NCBI GenBank assembly: GCA_036489025.1
Contig: DASXGN010000008.1
Span: forward strand, 1-64,000
Source of the DNA: Dryocola sp036489025
Lineage (GTDB): Bacteria; Pseudomonadota; Gammaproteobacteria; Enterobacterales; Enterobacteriaceae
DNA: 64,000 nucleotides
Direction of reading: 5' to 3'
Part shown: positions 16,551 through 25,434 of the stretch, piece by piece
How the letters are laid out: the number at the start of each line of letters is the position of its first letter
Numbering within the stretch: the first letter of the stretch is position 1
The notes under the pieces: generated by a model
Databases searched by the model: none
Told to the model about the DNA's origin: nothing
Seen by the model: only the letters and a program-made list of their open reading frames with translations
Translations under genes and position numbers: made by a program

Positions 16551-17606
16551 TCAGTTATCCGTTTCAGAAAAGCTTTTACGCGTTTTTACCTGCGACATGC
16601 TTTCCAGAATGCGGTGGTAGTTTTCAAAACGGGTTTCGGCGATTTCGCCGCGTTCAACCGCTTCGCGCAGCGCGCAGCCCGGATCGTTGTCGTGGCGACA
16701 GTCGCGGTATTTGCAACGGCCTAAATAATCATGGAATTCGACAAATCCGTGGGTGATTTGTTCCGGCTCGAGGTGCCACAGGCCAAATTCACGTACGCCG
16801 GGGGAGTCGATAACCTCGCCGCCGCCCGGGAAGTGATACAGGCGTGAAGCGGTGGTGGTGTGCTGGCCCAGACCGGAGTTATCGGAGACGTCGTTCACCA
16901 GAATTTGCGAGTCCGTAAAGCCGAGCAGGTTGTTCAGCAGGCTGGATTTACCGACGCCGGACTGACCGGCAAAGATGCTGATTCGATCGACAAGCGCCTC
17001 TTCCAGCGCTTTCAGACCTTCCGCTTTGTAGCTGGAGACCATCAGTACGCGGTAGCCAATTTTGCGGTAGATATCCATCTGCTCGTTCACAAACTTCAGG
17101 CCCTCTTCGTCGAGAAGGTCGGTTTTGTTGAGCACCAGCAGCGGTTCCACGTCCAGCGTTTCGCAGGCCACGAGATAACGGTCAATAATGTTCAGAGACA
17201 GTTCGGGCAGGATCGCGGAAACAATGATGATTTGATCGATGTTGGCGGCGATAGGTTTTACGCCGTCGTAGAAGTCCGGGCGGGTCAGCACGGAAGTACG
17301 TTCATGTACCGCGTCGACGATGCCTTTAATGGTGACGCCTGCGGCGGCTTCTTTTGCCGGACGCCAGACGACGCGGTCGCCGGTGACCAGCGAGCGTATG
17401 GTGCGGCGAATGTTGCAGCGGTGAACCTCGCCTTCGAGCGATTCCACGTCCGCATGCTGGCCAAAGCGGCTGATCACGCGGCCATCGCGGGGTTCGCCAA
17501 ACTGAGAGTCATCGGGATCGGCTTTCTCCACGGTTTGTTTAAGCCGACGCTGGTGATTTGCTTTAACCCGGCGCTGCTGCCCTTTGGAGAGTTTATTTTT
17601 GCTCAA
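16551..17606 (-). CDS. rsgA: Ribosome small-subunit GTPase RsgA (YjeQ)
   Basis: RsgA is a circularly permuted GTPase that acts late in 30S subunit assembly. The product is about 351 residues. An OB-fold N-terminal domain is followed by G motifs in permuted order: NKTDLL (G4), then GQSGVGKSS (G1), then DSPGV (G3). The zinc knuckle CKYRDCRHDNDPGC comes last. The start is taken as TTG at 17606 (TTG-AGC-AAA, giving (M)SKNKLS), behind AGGAGCC and aligned with E. coli; a frame opening at 17657 would add 17 unsupported residues. It is divergent from orn. Confidence 0.95.
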   Translation of the reverse strand: MSKNKLSKGQQRRVKANHQRRLKQTVEKADPDDSQFGEPRDGRVISRFGQHADVESLEGEVHRCNIRRTIRSLVTGDRVVWRPAKEAAAGVTIKGIVDAVHERTSVLTRPDFYDGVKPIAANIDQIIIVSAILPELSLNIIDRYLVACETLDVEPLLVLNKTDLLDEEGLKFVNEQMDIYRKIGYRVLMVSSYKAEGLKALEEALVDRISIFAGQSGVGKSSLLNNLLGFTDSQILVNDVSDNSGLGQHTTTASRLYHFPGGGEVIDSPGVREFGLWHLEPEQITHGFVEFHDYLGRCKYRDCRHDNDPGCALREAVERGEIAETRFENYHRILESMSQVKTRKSFSETDN

Positions 17607-17719
17607 TCGTACTGGCTCCTGGTCGCCCCTGGTGGGCAAAACCTCTATGATACACACTATTTTATACGAATTAACTCATCTGTACGGATGGGTGACGAGC
17701 GAGAAGGGTGGAAAATAGC

Positions 17720-18265
17720 ATGAGTGGAAACGAAAACAATCTGATTTGGATTGATTTAGAAATGACCGGTCTCGATCCCGAGCGAGATCGCATAATTGAA
17801 ATTGCTACCCTGGTGACCGATGCCAATCTGAATATTCTTGCTGAGGGGCCAACGATTGCCGTTCACCAGTCCGACGAACAGCTGGGGCTAATGGATGACT
17901 GGAACGTGCGCACCCATACCGGCAGCGGGCTGGTCGATCGCGTTAAGGCCAGCCAGCTTGACGACAGGGCTGCGGAACTGGCTACGCTTGAATTCCTCAA
18001 GCAGTGGGTGCCGCAGGGCGCGTCTCCTATCTGTGGGAACAGCATCGGGCAGGACCGCCGCTTCCTGTTTAAATACATGCCGGAGCTGGAAGCATATTTC
18101 CATTACCGCTACCTGGATGTCAGCACGCTTAAGGAGCTGGCCCGTCGCTGGAAGCCTGAAATTCTCGCTAACTTCAAAAAGCAGGGCACTCACCAGGCCA
18201 TGGACGATATTCGTGAGTCCGTAGCCGAGCTGGCTTTCTATCGCGAGAACTTTATTAAGCTTTAA
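17720..18265 (+). CDS. orn: Oligoribonuclease Orn
   Basis: Orn is an essential 3'-5' exonuclease that degrades two- to five-nucleotide RNAs, including the linear dinucleotide from c-di-GMP. The length is 181 residues, as in E. coli. All DEDDh catalytic residues are seen: Asp12, Glu14, Asp112, His158 and Asp163. The start is the ATG at 17720 after a weak GGTGGAAA; an upstream in-frame ATG at 17708 adds MENS only. It is divergent from rsgA, and the tRNA-Gly cluster follows after 264 bases. Confidence 0.97.
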   Translation: MSGNENNLIWIDLEMTGLDPERDRIIEIATLVTDANLNILAEGPTIAVHQSDEQLGLMDDWNVRTHTGSGLVDRVKASQLDDRAAELATLEFLKQWVPQGASPICGNSIGQDRRFLFKYMPELEAYFHYRYLDVSTLKELARRWKPEILANFKKQGTHQAMDDIRESVAELAFYRENFIKL

Positions 18266-18460
18266 GATCGCGAGCTTAGCTATGCGCAGGGCAGATAACC
18301 TTGCGCAGGTTGTTCAGTTGTGCGGCGGTCGGGAGCGGGCGAGAACTTTATTTATTCGGCGGGTATTTTTCCTGAAAGCGCGAAATAGGCCACAAATTAA
18401 TCATCTTGTCGCATAAATCACCATTCGAACTTAATTTGTGAAAAAAACGGTTTGCGGGGC

Positions 18461-18488
18461 TTGCGGCAAAAATGATTTCTCGTATAAT
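18461..18488 (+). promoter_or_regulatory. Promoter of the tRNA-Gly cluster
   Basis: TTGCGG (18461-18466), 16 bases, perfect TATAAT (18483-18488), then a GC-rich discriminator (GCGCCTCCC). This is the layout of stringently controlled stable-RNA promoters. It starts about 35 bases ahead of the first tRNA. Confidence 0.8.
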
Positions 18489-18529
18489 GCGCCTCCCGTA
18501 CCGATGCAGAATTTGCAACGTTACACAGA

Positions 18530-18605
<76 letters not shown>

Positions 18606-18642
18606 AAATTTGATTTGGCTTTCACAGCCATGCACCACCCAA

Positions 18643-18718
<76 letters not shown>

Positions 18719-18754
18719 AAATTTGATTGGCTTTCACAGCCACGCACCACCCAA

Positions 18755-18830
<76 letters not shown>

Positions 18831-19101
18831 AATTCTTCTCTCCAGTACAAATTATCCACAGCGTGATTGAGCGTTGGCGGTGGTTTTTTACGTCCCTCCC
18901 AGAAGTTTGTAAACAGAGTTATCCACAGGGCCGATATATTCCCTTTCTCTGCTAAGAAATTTAGAATTATTACAGTATTCGTTTAATTAACTGAATTAAC
19001 ACACTTTATTTTTATTCCAAAATGTTAATGCGATCGCTTGCAGGATTTCTTACGCTTGAATGACAAGGTGTTTTTATTTTTATTCACATCCTGTGGACAT
19101 G
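18831..19101. promoter_or_regulatory. datA: datA-like DnaA-titration locus (DnaA box cluster)
   Basis: This gap without a gene lies between glyY and queG, the place of datA in E. coli, which binds many DnaA molecules and with IHF promotes hydrolysis of DnaA-bound ATP. Two perfect TTATCCACA boxes (18852-18860, 18919-18927) and one TTATTCACA (19080-19088) are all on the plus strand. The DNA between the second and third boxes is strongly AT-rich. A good IHF consensus was not found by eye. GCGATCGC lies at about 19030. Function is inferred from box content plus position. Confidence 0.7.
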
Positions 19102-20241
19102 TCAGGCGTCTCGTTTTAACCCCTTTTCAATGACCCGAACCAGCCTTTGTTTCTGCGGCAGCTGAACGTCAATTTCCCCCTCGCTTCGTCTGGCTAATTG
19201 TTGCGCAATCGCCCAGTCAATATGCTCATCCAGAAGTGGGTGCTCACCTTTGCGCTGCTGCAAGGCATTCAGATGGGCTTCATCCCACGGAGCATTGCCC
19301 AGCGCCACGGCGATATTTCGCAGCCAGCGCAGATGGCCGATGCGGCGAATAGCCGAGCCTTCCGTCACTTTTAAAAAATGCGCTTCGCTCCAGGCAAACA
19401 GCTCTACCAGCGGCGGGGCGTGCAGGGCGCGACGGGGGCTAAAATCGTCTTCGTTGGTCAGCTGTGAAAAGCGGTTCCATGGGCAAATCAGCTGGCAGTC
19501 ATCGCAGCCGTAGATGCGGTTGCCAATCAGCGGGCGGAATGCTTCCGGGATCGCGCCCTCAAGCTCAATCGTCAGATAAGAGATGCAGCGTCTCGCATCA
19601 ACCGTGTAAGGCTCAACAATTGCGCCCGTCGGGCAAATGGTCATGCAGGCCACACAGCGCCCACAGTTTTCTTCTACCGGCTGGTCTACGGGGAGGGGAA
19701 TATCCACCAGCAGCTCGCCGAGGAAAAAGAACGAACCGGCGTCGCGGCTGAGAATAAGCGAGTGCTTACCTGTCCAGCCCAGCCCGGCTTTTTCAGCCAG
19801 CGGGCGCTCCAGAATAGGCGCGGAGTCCACAAAGGGTCTAAAATTCAGCGTGGAGCAGTGCGACTGGATCATTTCGCCGAGTTTTTTCAGGCGGTTACGC
19901 AGAAGTTTATGATAGTCACGGCCAAGCGCGTAGCGGCTAACGTATCCGAGAGCCGGGTTTTTCAGCGTGGAGGCGAAAGCAGCGTTGGCCGGCAGATAGT
20001 TCATCCTGACGCTGATCACGCGCAGCGTGCCGGGCAGCAGTTCGTGAGGCCGCGCGCGCATCATGCCGTGACGCGCCATCCAGTCCATCTCGCCGTGGTA
20101 TTGTTTATCCAGCCATTCCTGAAGCTTCGGTTCGCTGGCGGTGAGATCGGTATCGGCAATCCCTACCTGCTGGAAGCCGAGTTCATTGCCCCACAGTTTG
20201 ATGTTTTGCGCTAATTGATTGAGATCGAGGGGCTGTGACAT
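19102..20241 (-). CDS. queG: Epoxyqueuosine reductase QueG
   Basis: QueG performs the last step of queuosine synthesis, reducing epoxyqueuosine to queuosine in the wobble position of GUN-anticodon tRNAs, using cobalamin and two [4Fe-4S] clusters. The length is 379 residues. The ferredoxin-like motifs CGRCVACMTICPTGAI and GCDDCQLICPWN are present, with a HEAT-like C-terminal segment after them. The start is MSQPLDL at 20241 by homology; a longer frame to 20313 runs into nnr. Its start codon and that of the divergent nnr share two bases (CATG). Confidence 0.96.
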   Translation of the reverse strand: MSQPLDLNQLAQNIKLWGNELGFQQVGIADTDLTASEPKLQEWLDKQYHGEMDWMARHGMMRARPHELLPGTLRVISVRMNYLPANAAFASTLKNPALGYVSRYALGRDYHKLLRNRLKKLGEMIQSHCSTLNFRPFVDSAPILERPLAEKAGLGWTGKHSLILSRDAGSFFFLGELLVDIPLPVDQPVEENCGRCVACMTICPTGAIVEPYTVDARRCISYLTIELEGAIPEAFRPLIGNRIYGCDDCQLICPWNRFSQLTNEDDFSPRRALHAPPLVELFAWSEAHFLKVTEGSAIRRIGHLRWLRNIAVALGNAPWDEAHLNALQQRKGEHPLLDEHIDWAIAQQLARRSEGEIDVQLPQKQRLVRVIEKGLKRDA

Positions 20242-21766
20242 GACGGACCATAACGAGATATTAACCGGCAGAAGTATACCACATTCCGTCTGGACGGCGG
20301 ACTGGCTGCGCACGGCAGAAAAGCAGGCTGCGGATTGTCTGGGGTTAACGCTTTATGAACTCATGCTACGGGCGGGCGAGGCGGTGTTTACGCTTGCCCG
20401 GAAGCGCTATCCGGCCAGCCAACGCTGGCTGATTCTGTGCGGCCACGGCAATAACGGCGGCGATGGCTATGTTGTGGCCCGTCTGGCGCAGTCCGCGGGG
20501 ATAGCGGTGACGCTGCTGGCGCAGGAAAGCGATAAGCCCCTGCCCGAAGAGGCAGCCCAGGCGCGTGATGCCTGGCTCAACGCCGCCGGCGTCATTCATT
20601 CCCCGGATGTGACCTGGCCTGAAGATTGCGACCTGATTATCGACGGGCTGCTTGGCACCGGGCTGAACGCGGCCCCGCGAGAAAATAGTGCCGCGCTTAT
20701 CGAAAAGATTAACCAACATTGTGCGCCGGTTATCGCCATCGATATTCCCTCCGGATTGCTGGCTGAAACGGGAGCTGCGCCCGGCGCGGTGGTTGAGGCC
20801 GAGCACACAATGACGTTTATCGCCCTTAAACCTGGGCTGCTCACGGGCAGGGCGCGGGATTTTGTCGGCGAACTGCATTATCACGCGCTTGGGCTGGAAC
20901 CCTGGCTGCAAGGTGAAACGGCACCGGTTTCTCGCTTTGACAGCGCTGACTTGCCGCGCTGGTTAAAACCGCGCAGGCCAACTTCCCATAAAGGGACCAA
21001 CGGTCGGCTGGTGATTATTGGCGGCGACCGAGGCACGGCGGGAGCCATCCGCATGACGGGTGAAGCGGCGCTGCGTGCCGGAGCCGGGCTGGTGCGCGTT
21101 CTGACGCGTGCAGAAAACATCGTCCCGCTGATTACCGCCCGTCCGGAATTGATGGTTCATGAGCTTACGCTCGCCTCGCTTGAAGAGAGTCTTGAATGGG
21201 CCGACGTTATCGTGATTGGCCCCGGCCTTGGGCAGCAGGAATGGGGCAAAAAAGCCCTACAAAAAGTCGAGAACAGCCGCAAACCGATGCTGTGGGATGC
21301 GGATGCGCTTAACCTTCTGGCAATCAATCCCGATAAACGTCAGAATCGCATCATTACGCCCCATCCCGGCGAAGCCGCACGCCTGCTAAATTGCGCCGTG
21401 TCACAAATTGAGAGTGACCGCTTACTTGCCGCCGATCGCCTTGTAAAACGTTACGGCGGATGCGTGGTCTTAAAAGGTGCGGGGACGATTGTGGTAAGTC
21501 AGGACCGCGAATGCGGGCTTATCGACGTGGGCAATGCGGGTATGGGCAGCGGCGGAATGGGCGATGTGCTTTCTGGCATTATTGGGGCATTGCTGGCACA
21601 GAAGCTTACCCCGTATGATGCAGCCTGCGCTGGATGCGTAGCGCATGGCGCTGCGGCCGACGTTCTGGCCGATAAATTTGGCACGCGCGGCATGCTGGCC
21701 AGCGATCTATTTTCGACGCTTTACCGTTTTGTTAACCCGGATTTGAATGACAGAAACCATGATTAA
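20240..21766 (+). CDS. nnr: Bifunctional NAD(P)HX epimerase/dehydratase Nnr
   Basis: Nnr repairs hydrated NADH and NADPH. The N-terminal YjeF domain epimerises NAD(P)HX, and the C-terminal kinase-like domain dehydrates it with ADP. The length is 508 residues. CGHGNNGGDGYVVAR near residue 70 marks the epimerase. SHKGTNGRLVIIGGDRGTAGA and NAGMGSGGMGDVLSGIIGA mark the dehydratase. The start is the ATG at 20240, overlapping the queG start codon. The stop overlaps the tsaE start by eight bases, so nnr heads the long nnr-tsaE-amiB-mutL-miaA-hfq-hflXKC run. Confidence 0.96.
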   Translation: MTDHNEILTGRSIPHSVWTADWLRTAEKQAADCLGLTLYELMLRAGEAVFTLARKRYPASQRWLILCGHGNNGGDGYVVARLAQSAGIAVTLLAQESDKPLPEEAAQARDAWLNAAGVIHSPDVTWPEDCDLIIDGLLGTGLNAAPRENSAALIEKINQHCAPVIAIDIPSGLLAETGAAPGAVVEAEHTMTFIALKPGLLTGRARDFVGELHYHALGLEPWLQGETAPVSRFDSADLPRWLKPRRPTSHKGTNGRLVIIGGDRGTAGAIRMTGEAALRAGAGLVRVLTRAENIVPLITARPELMVHELTLASLEESLEWADVIVIGPGLGQQEWGKKALQKVENSRKPMLWDADALNLLAINPDKRQNRIITPHPGEAARLLNCAVSQIESDRLLAADRLVKRYGGCVVLKGAGTIVVSQDRECGLIDVGNAGMGSGGMGDVLSGIIGALLAQKLTPYDAACAGCVAHGAAADVLADKFGTRGMLASDLFSTLYRFVNPDLNDRNHD

Positions 21767-22220
21767 TCGCGTTATTGCATTACCTGATGAAGCCGCCACC
21801 CTCGAGCTGGGCGCGCGTATTGCCGCGGCCTGTGAAGGAGCAACCGTCATTTATCTTTACGGCGACCTTGGCGCGGGTAAAACCACGTTCAGCCGGGGAT
21901 TTATGCAGGCGCTGGGCCATCAGGGGAACGTAAAAAGCCCGACCTATACGCTGGTCGAGCCGTACAGTCTTAACGATTTAATGGTTTACCATTTCGATTT
22001 GTATCGTCTTGCGGATCCGGAAGAGCTCGAGTTTATGGGCATTCGCGACTATTTTGCCAACGATGCAATCTGCCTCGTGGAGTGGCCGCAGCAGGGAAAA
22101 GGCTTTCTGCCGGAACCTGATATTGAGCTGCACCTAAGCTACGAGGCGCAAGGGCGTGAGGCACGCATAACAGCAGTTTCCTCATCGGGTGATTCGTTGC
22201 TGGCGCGGTTAGCCAAATAA
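21759..22220 (+). CDS. tsaE: tRNA t6A synthesis ATPase TsaE
   Basis: TsaE is the ATPase that works with TsaB and TsaD in adding threonylcarbamoyl to A37 of ANN-decoding tRNAs. The product is 153 residues, as in E. coli. The Walker A motif GDLGAGKTTFSRG lies near residue 37; SPTYTLVEPY and HFDLYRL follow. The start at 21759 (MINRV) is chosen for length and alignment; an in-frame ATG at 21747 would add four residues and cannot be excluded. It overlaps the end of nnr. Confidence 0.94.
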   Translation: MINRVIALPDEAATLELGARIAAACEGATVIYLYGDLGAGKTTFSRGFMQALGHQGNVKSPTYTLVEPYSLNDLMVYHFDLYRLADPEELEFMGIRDYFANDAICLVEWPQQGKGFLPEPDIELHLSYEAQGREARITAVSSSGDSLLARLAK

Positions 22221-22233
22221 CAAGGATGACGGG

Positions 22234-23565
22234 ATGATCTATCGCGTTAAGGGTTGGTTGATGGCGGCCTGGCTGGTGGTGTTCTGCGCCCAGGCCGGGG
22301 CGGCAAGTCTGGCGGATATTCAAGTGTCCAACGGTGATAATCAGGCGCGTATCACCTTTAGCTTTATGGGCGATCCGGAATATGCGTTTTCGCAAGAAGG
22401 CAAACGAAGCGTTGCGCTGGATATCAAACAAACCGGCGTGATTCAGGGGCTACCGCTGCTGTTTAGCGGCAATAATCTGGTGAAAAGCATCCGTTCCGGG
22501 CAGCCGAAAGATGCGGGTTCGCTGCGCCTGGTGGTCGATCTCACTCAGCCGGGCAAAACGCGAGCGGTGAAACAGCAAAATGGCGCGAACTATACCGTGG
22601 TGTTCACCATCAATGCCGACGCTCCGCCACCTCCTCCGCCGCCGCCCGTGGTCGCGAAACGCGTTGAGCCTGCGCCCGTTTCTCGCTCCTCTGCACCGGC
22701 TAAGAATCCGTTCAAACCCCAGCAGGTGACCGGCGTTATCGGCTCCAATACGGTCACCAGACCTGCGCGTATCTCAAAACCCAGTGAGAATTCCGATACC
22801 GTTGTGGTCGCCATTGATGCGGGCCACGGCGGGCAAGATCCCGGTGCGATTGGCCCTGGCGGCACGAAAGAGAAAAATGTCACTATTTCTATCGCTCGCA
22901 AGCTGCGGGCGCTGCTCAATGATGACCCGATGTTTAAAGGCGTGCTGACCCGCGACGGTGACTATTTTATTTCGGTTATGGGCCGTTCGGACGTGGCTCG
23001 CAAGCAGAACGCGAATATTTTGGTGTCTATCCACGCGGATGCTGCACCGAATCGTGATGCCACCGGAGCGTCCGTGTGGGTGCTGTCGAATCGCCGTGCA
23101 AACAGCGAAATGGCTGGCTGGCTTGAGCAGCATGAGAAGCAATCCGAGCTGCTGGGCGGAGCCGGCGACGTGCTGGCCAACAGCCAGTCCGACCCTTACC
23201 TCAGTCAGGCCGTGCTGGATTTGCAGTTCGGTCATTCCCAGCGCGTCGGGTATGATGTTGCCACGAAAATGCTGGCTCAGCTGGGGCAGGTAGGTTCACT
23301 GCACAAGCGCCGCCCGGAACACGCGAGCCTCGGGGTGCTACGCTCCCCGGATATTCCTTCCGTGCTGGTGGAAACGGGCTTTATCAGCAACAACGGTGAA
23401 GAGCGTCTGCTGGGCAGCGAGGATTATCAGCAGCAGATTGCTAAAGCTATCTACGCAGGCCTGCGCAATTATTTCCTGTCGCATCCTTTGCAGTCCGCGC
23501 CGGATAACGCGCAAACCGCCAAATCCCAAAGCGCTGATTTAGACAAAGTCGCTATTACTCAATAA
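22234..23565 (+). CDS. amiB: N-acetylmuramoyl-L-alanine amidase AmiB
   Basis: AmiB is a periplasmic zinc amidase that cuts septal peptidoglycan to separate daughter cells and is switched on by EnvC. It is 443 residues. A signal peptide ends near AGAAS. The AMIN domain that binds the septum covers about residues 27-125, then comes a linker, then the Amidase_3 domain from about 185 (DAGHGGQDPGAIG, SIHADA, VETGFISN with the catalytic Glu). The linker contains eight prolines in a row (residues 131-138, bases 22624-22647), so its translation should depend on EF-P. Confidence 0.97.
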   Translation: MIYRVKGWLMAAWLVVFCAQAGAASLADIQVSNGDNQARITFSFMGDPEYAFSQEGKRSVALDIKQTGVIQGLPLLFSGNNLVKSIRSGQPKDAGSLRLVVDLTQPGKTRAVKQQNGANYTVVFTINADAPPPPPPPPVVAKRVEPAPVSRSSAPAKNPFKPQQVTGVIGSNTVTRPARISKPSENSDTVVVAIDAGHGGQDPGAIGPGGTKEKNVTISIARKLRALLNDDPMFKGVLTRDGDYFISVMGRSDVARKQNANILVSIHADAAPNRDATGASVWVLSNRRANSEMAGWLEQHEKQSELLGGAGDVLANSQSDPYLSQAVLDLQFGHSQRVGYDVATKMLAQLGQVGSLHKRRPEHASLGVLRSPDIPSVLVETGFISNNGEERLLGSEDYQQQIAKAIYAGLRNYFLSHPLQSAPDNAQTAKSQSADLDKVAITQ

Positions 23566-23574
23566 GGATATTTC

Positions 23575-25434
23575 ATGCCGATTCAGGTTCTGCCCCCCCA
23601 GCTTGCGAACCAGATTGCCGCGGGCGAAGTGGTTGAACGCCCTGCGTCGGTGGTCAAGGAGCTGATTGAAAACAGCCTTGATGCGGGCGCCACGCGCATT
23701 GATATCGATATCGAACGCGGCGGCGCGAAGCTCATCCGCATCCGCGATAACGGCTGCGGCATCGGTAAAGACGAACTGGCGCTGGCGCTGGCTCGTCATG
23801 CGACCAGCAAAATTACTTCCCTCGACGATCTTGAGGCGATTATCAGCCTCGGCTTTCGCGGCGAAGCGCTGGCAAGCATCAGCTCCGTGGCGCGTCTTAC
23901 GCTGACTTCCCGCACGGCGGAGCAGGCTGAAGCCTGGCAGGCCTACGCGGAAGGGCGAGATCAGGCTGTGACGGTCAAACCTGCCGCACATCCGGTCGGA
24001 ACGACGCTAGAAGTGTTGGATCTGTTCTACAACACGCCAGCCCGTCGCAAATTCATGCGCACGGAAAAAACCGAATTCAATCATATCGATGAGATTGTCC
24101 GCCGCATCGCGCTGGCGCGCTTTGACGTGTCTATCAATCTCAACCACAACGGCAAAATGGTGCGCCAGTATCGCGCCGTGCAGGAAGGCGCGCCGCGCGA
24201 TCGTCGCCTCGGTGCGATTTGCGGCACGGCATTCCTCGAGCAGGCGCTGGAAATAGAGTGGCAGCATGGCGATCTCGCCCTGCGCGGCTGGGTTGCCGAG
24301 CCTTCTGCCACCACCGCCGCGCTGGCGGAAATTCAGTATTGCTACGTGAATGGCCGTATGATGCGCGACCGGCTTATTACTCACGCTATTCGGCAGGCCT
24401 GTGAAGATAAGCTGGGAGCCGACAGGCAGCCCGCCTTTGTGCTTTATCTGGAGATTGACCCTCATCAGGTCGATGTCAACGTTCATCCGGCCAAGCATGA
24501 AGTCCGCTTCCATCAGTCGCGTCTGGTGCATGATTTTATCTACCAGGGCGTGCTGAGCGTTTTGCAGCAGCAAAGTGAAAATCTGCTGCTGAACGAGGAC
24601 ACGCCTGCGGAAGTCACCCGGGAGCGCTGGCAGCCGGAAAACCGCGTGGCGTCCGGGCGAAATCAGTTTTCTACTCCCTCTCCCGCCGCGGCTGCTCCTC
24701 CTGAACCGGCCTCACCAGCTTCTGGCAGCAGTGCCGGTGGGCAGCGCCAGCCGCTGTGGCCGAATGCGGCCCCGGCCTGGCAGAAACAGCAGGGGGCACT
24801 TTATCGCCAGCTGCTGGATACGCCGGTAGCTCCTGCCACCGCTCATCGGGCAGAAGAGCCGGAGGCGCTGGAGGGGCATTCGCAGAGCTTTGGGCGAGTG
24901 CTGACCCTCGTTCCGCCAGACTGCGCGCTGCTGGAGTGCGAAGGCCAGCTGAAGCTGCTGTCGCTCAGCGTTGCCGATCGCTGGCTGAAGCAGGCGCAGC
25001 TCATTCCGGGCAGCGAAGGCGCTCGCGCTCAGCCGCTGCTGATTCCGGTCCGTATGAAAGTCTCTAAGAAAGAGCTGGAAGTGCTGATGCGCTACCAGCC
25101 GTTATTGCTGAGTATGGGCATTGAATTCGTGGCCGACGCCAGACAGATCACCATTCGCTCCGTACCTTTACCTTTACGTAAACAAAATTTACAAATCTTG
25201 ATTCATGAACTGCCAGGATACCTGGCGCAACAGGCAGAGGTTAGCGCGACGCAAATTGCTCTGTGGTTTGCTCGTCATTTGACCGGTGAACATGAGCAGT
25301 GGAATCAGTCCCAGGCCATTGGCCTGCTGGCTGACGTTGAGCGCCTTTGCCCGCAGCTGGTGAAAAATCCACCTGGCGGTTTGATACAACCTGTTGATTT
25401 AACGTTGGCGATGAACGCCCTGAAACATGACTGA
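23575..25434 (+). CDS. mutL: DNA mismatch repair protein MutL
   Basis: MutL couples mismatch recognition by MutS to the MutH nicking enzyme and UvrD. The product is 619 residues. The N-terminal GHKL ATPase carries NQIAAGEVVERPASVVKELIENSLDAG, DNGCGI and GFRGEALASI. A Pro/Ala-rich linker covers roughly residues 345-430, then the C-terminal dimerisation domain. The endonuclease metal motif of MutL from organisms without MutH is not seen, which fits a MutH-type enteric system. It overlaps miaA by eight bases. Confidence 0.98.
   Translation: MPIQVLPPQLANQIAAGEVVERPASVVKELIENSLDAGATRIDIDIERGGAKLIRIRDNGCGIGKDELALALARHATSKITSLDDLEAIISLGFRGEALASISSVARLTLTSRTAEQAEAWQAYAEGRDQAVTVKPAAHPVGTTLEVLDLFYNTPARRKFMRTEKTEFNHIDEIVRRIALARFDVSINLNHNGKMVRQYRAVQEGAPRDRRLGAICGTAFLEQALEIEWQHGDLALRGWVAEPSATTAALAEIQYCYVNGRMMRDRLITHAIRQACEDKLGADRQPAFVLYLEIDPHQVDVNVHPAKHEVRFHQSRLVHDFIYQGVLSVLQQQSENLLLNEDTPAEVTRERWQPENRVASGRNQFSTPSPAAAAPPEPASPASGSSAGGQRQPLWPNAAPAWQKQQGALYRQLLDTPVAPATAHRAEEPEALEGHSQSFGRVLTLVPPDCALLECEGQLKLLSLSVADRWLKQAQLIPGSEGARAQPLLIPVRMKVSKKELEVLMRYQPLLLSMGIEFVADARQITIRSVPLPLRKQNLQILIHELPGYLAQQAEVSATQIALWFARHLTGEHEQWNQSQAIGLLADVERLCPQLVKNPPGGLIQPVDLTLAMNALKHD

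Noticed and set aside
18266..18460. Small gene between orn and the tRNA cluster
   Set aside because: No open frame with a ribosome site or recognisable product was found; only the tRNA promoter just after it is supported.
18928..19079. IHF binding site within the datA-like gap
   Set aside because: No stretch fits WATCAANNNNTTR on either strand without several mismatches; only general AT-richness is seen.
19089..19097. Fourth DnaA box, TGTGGACAT
   Set aside because: It has two mismatches to TGTGNAWAA on the minus strand, too weak to count.
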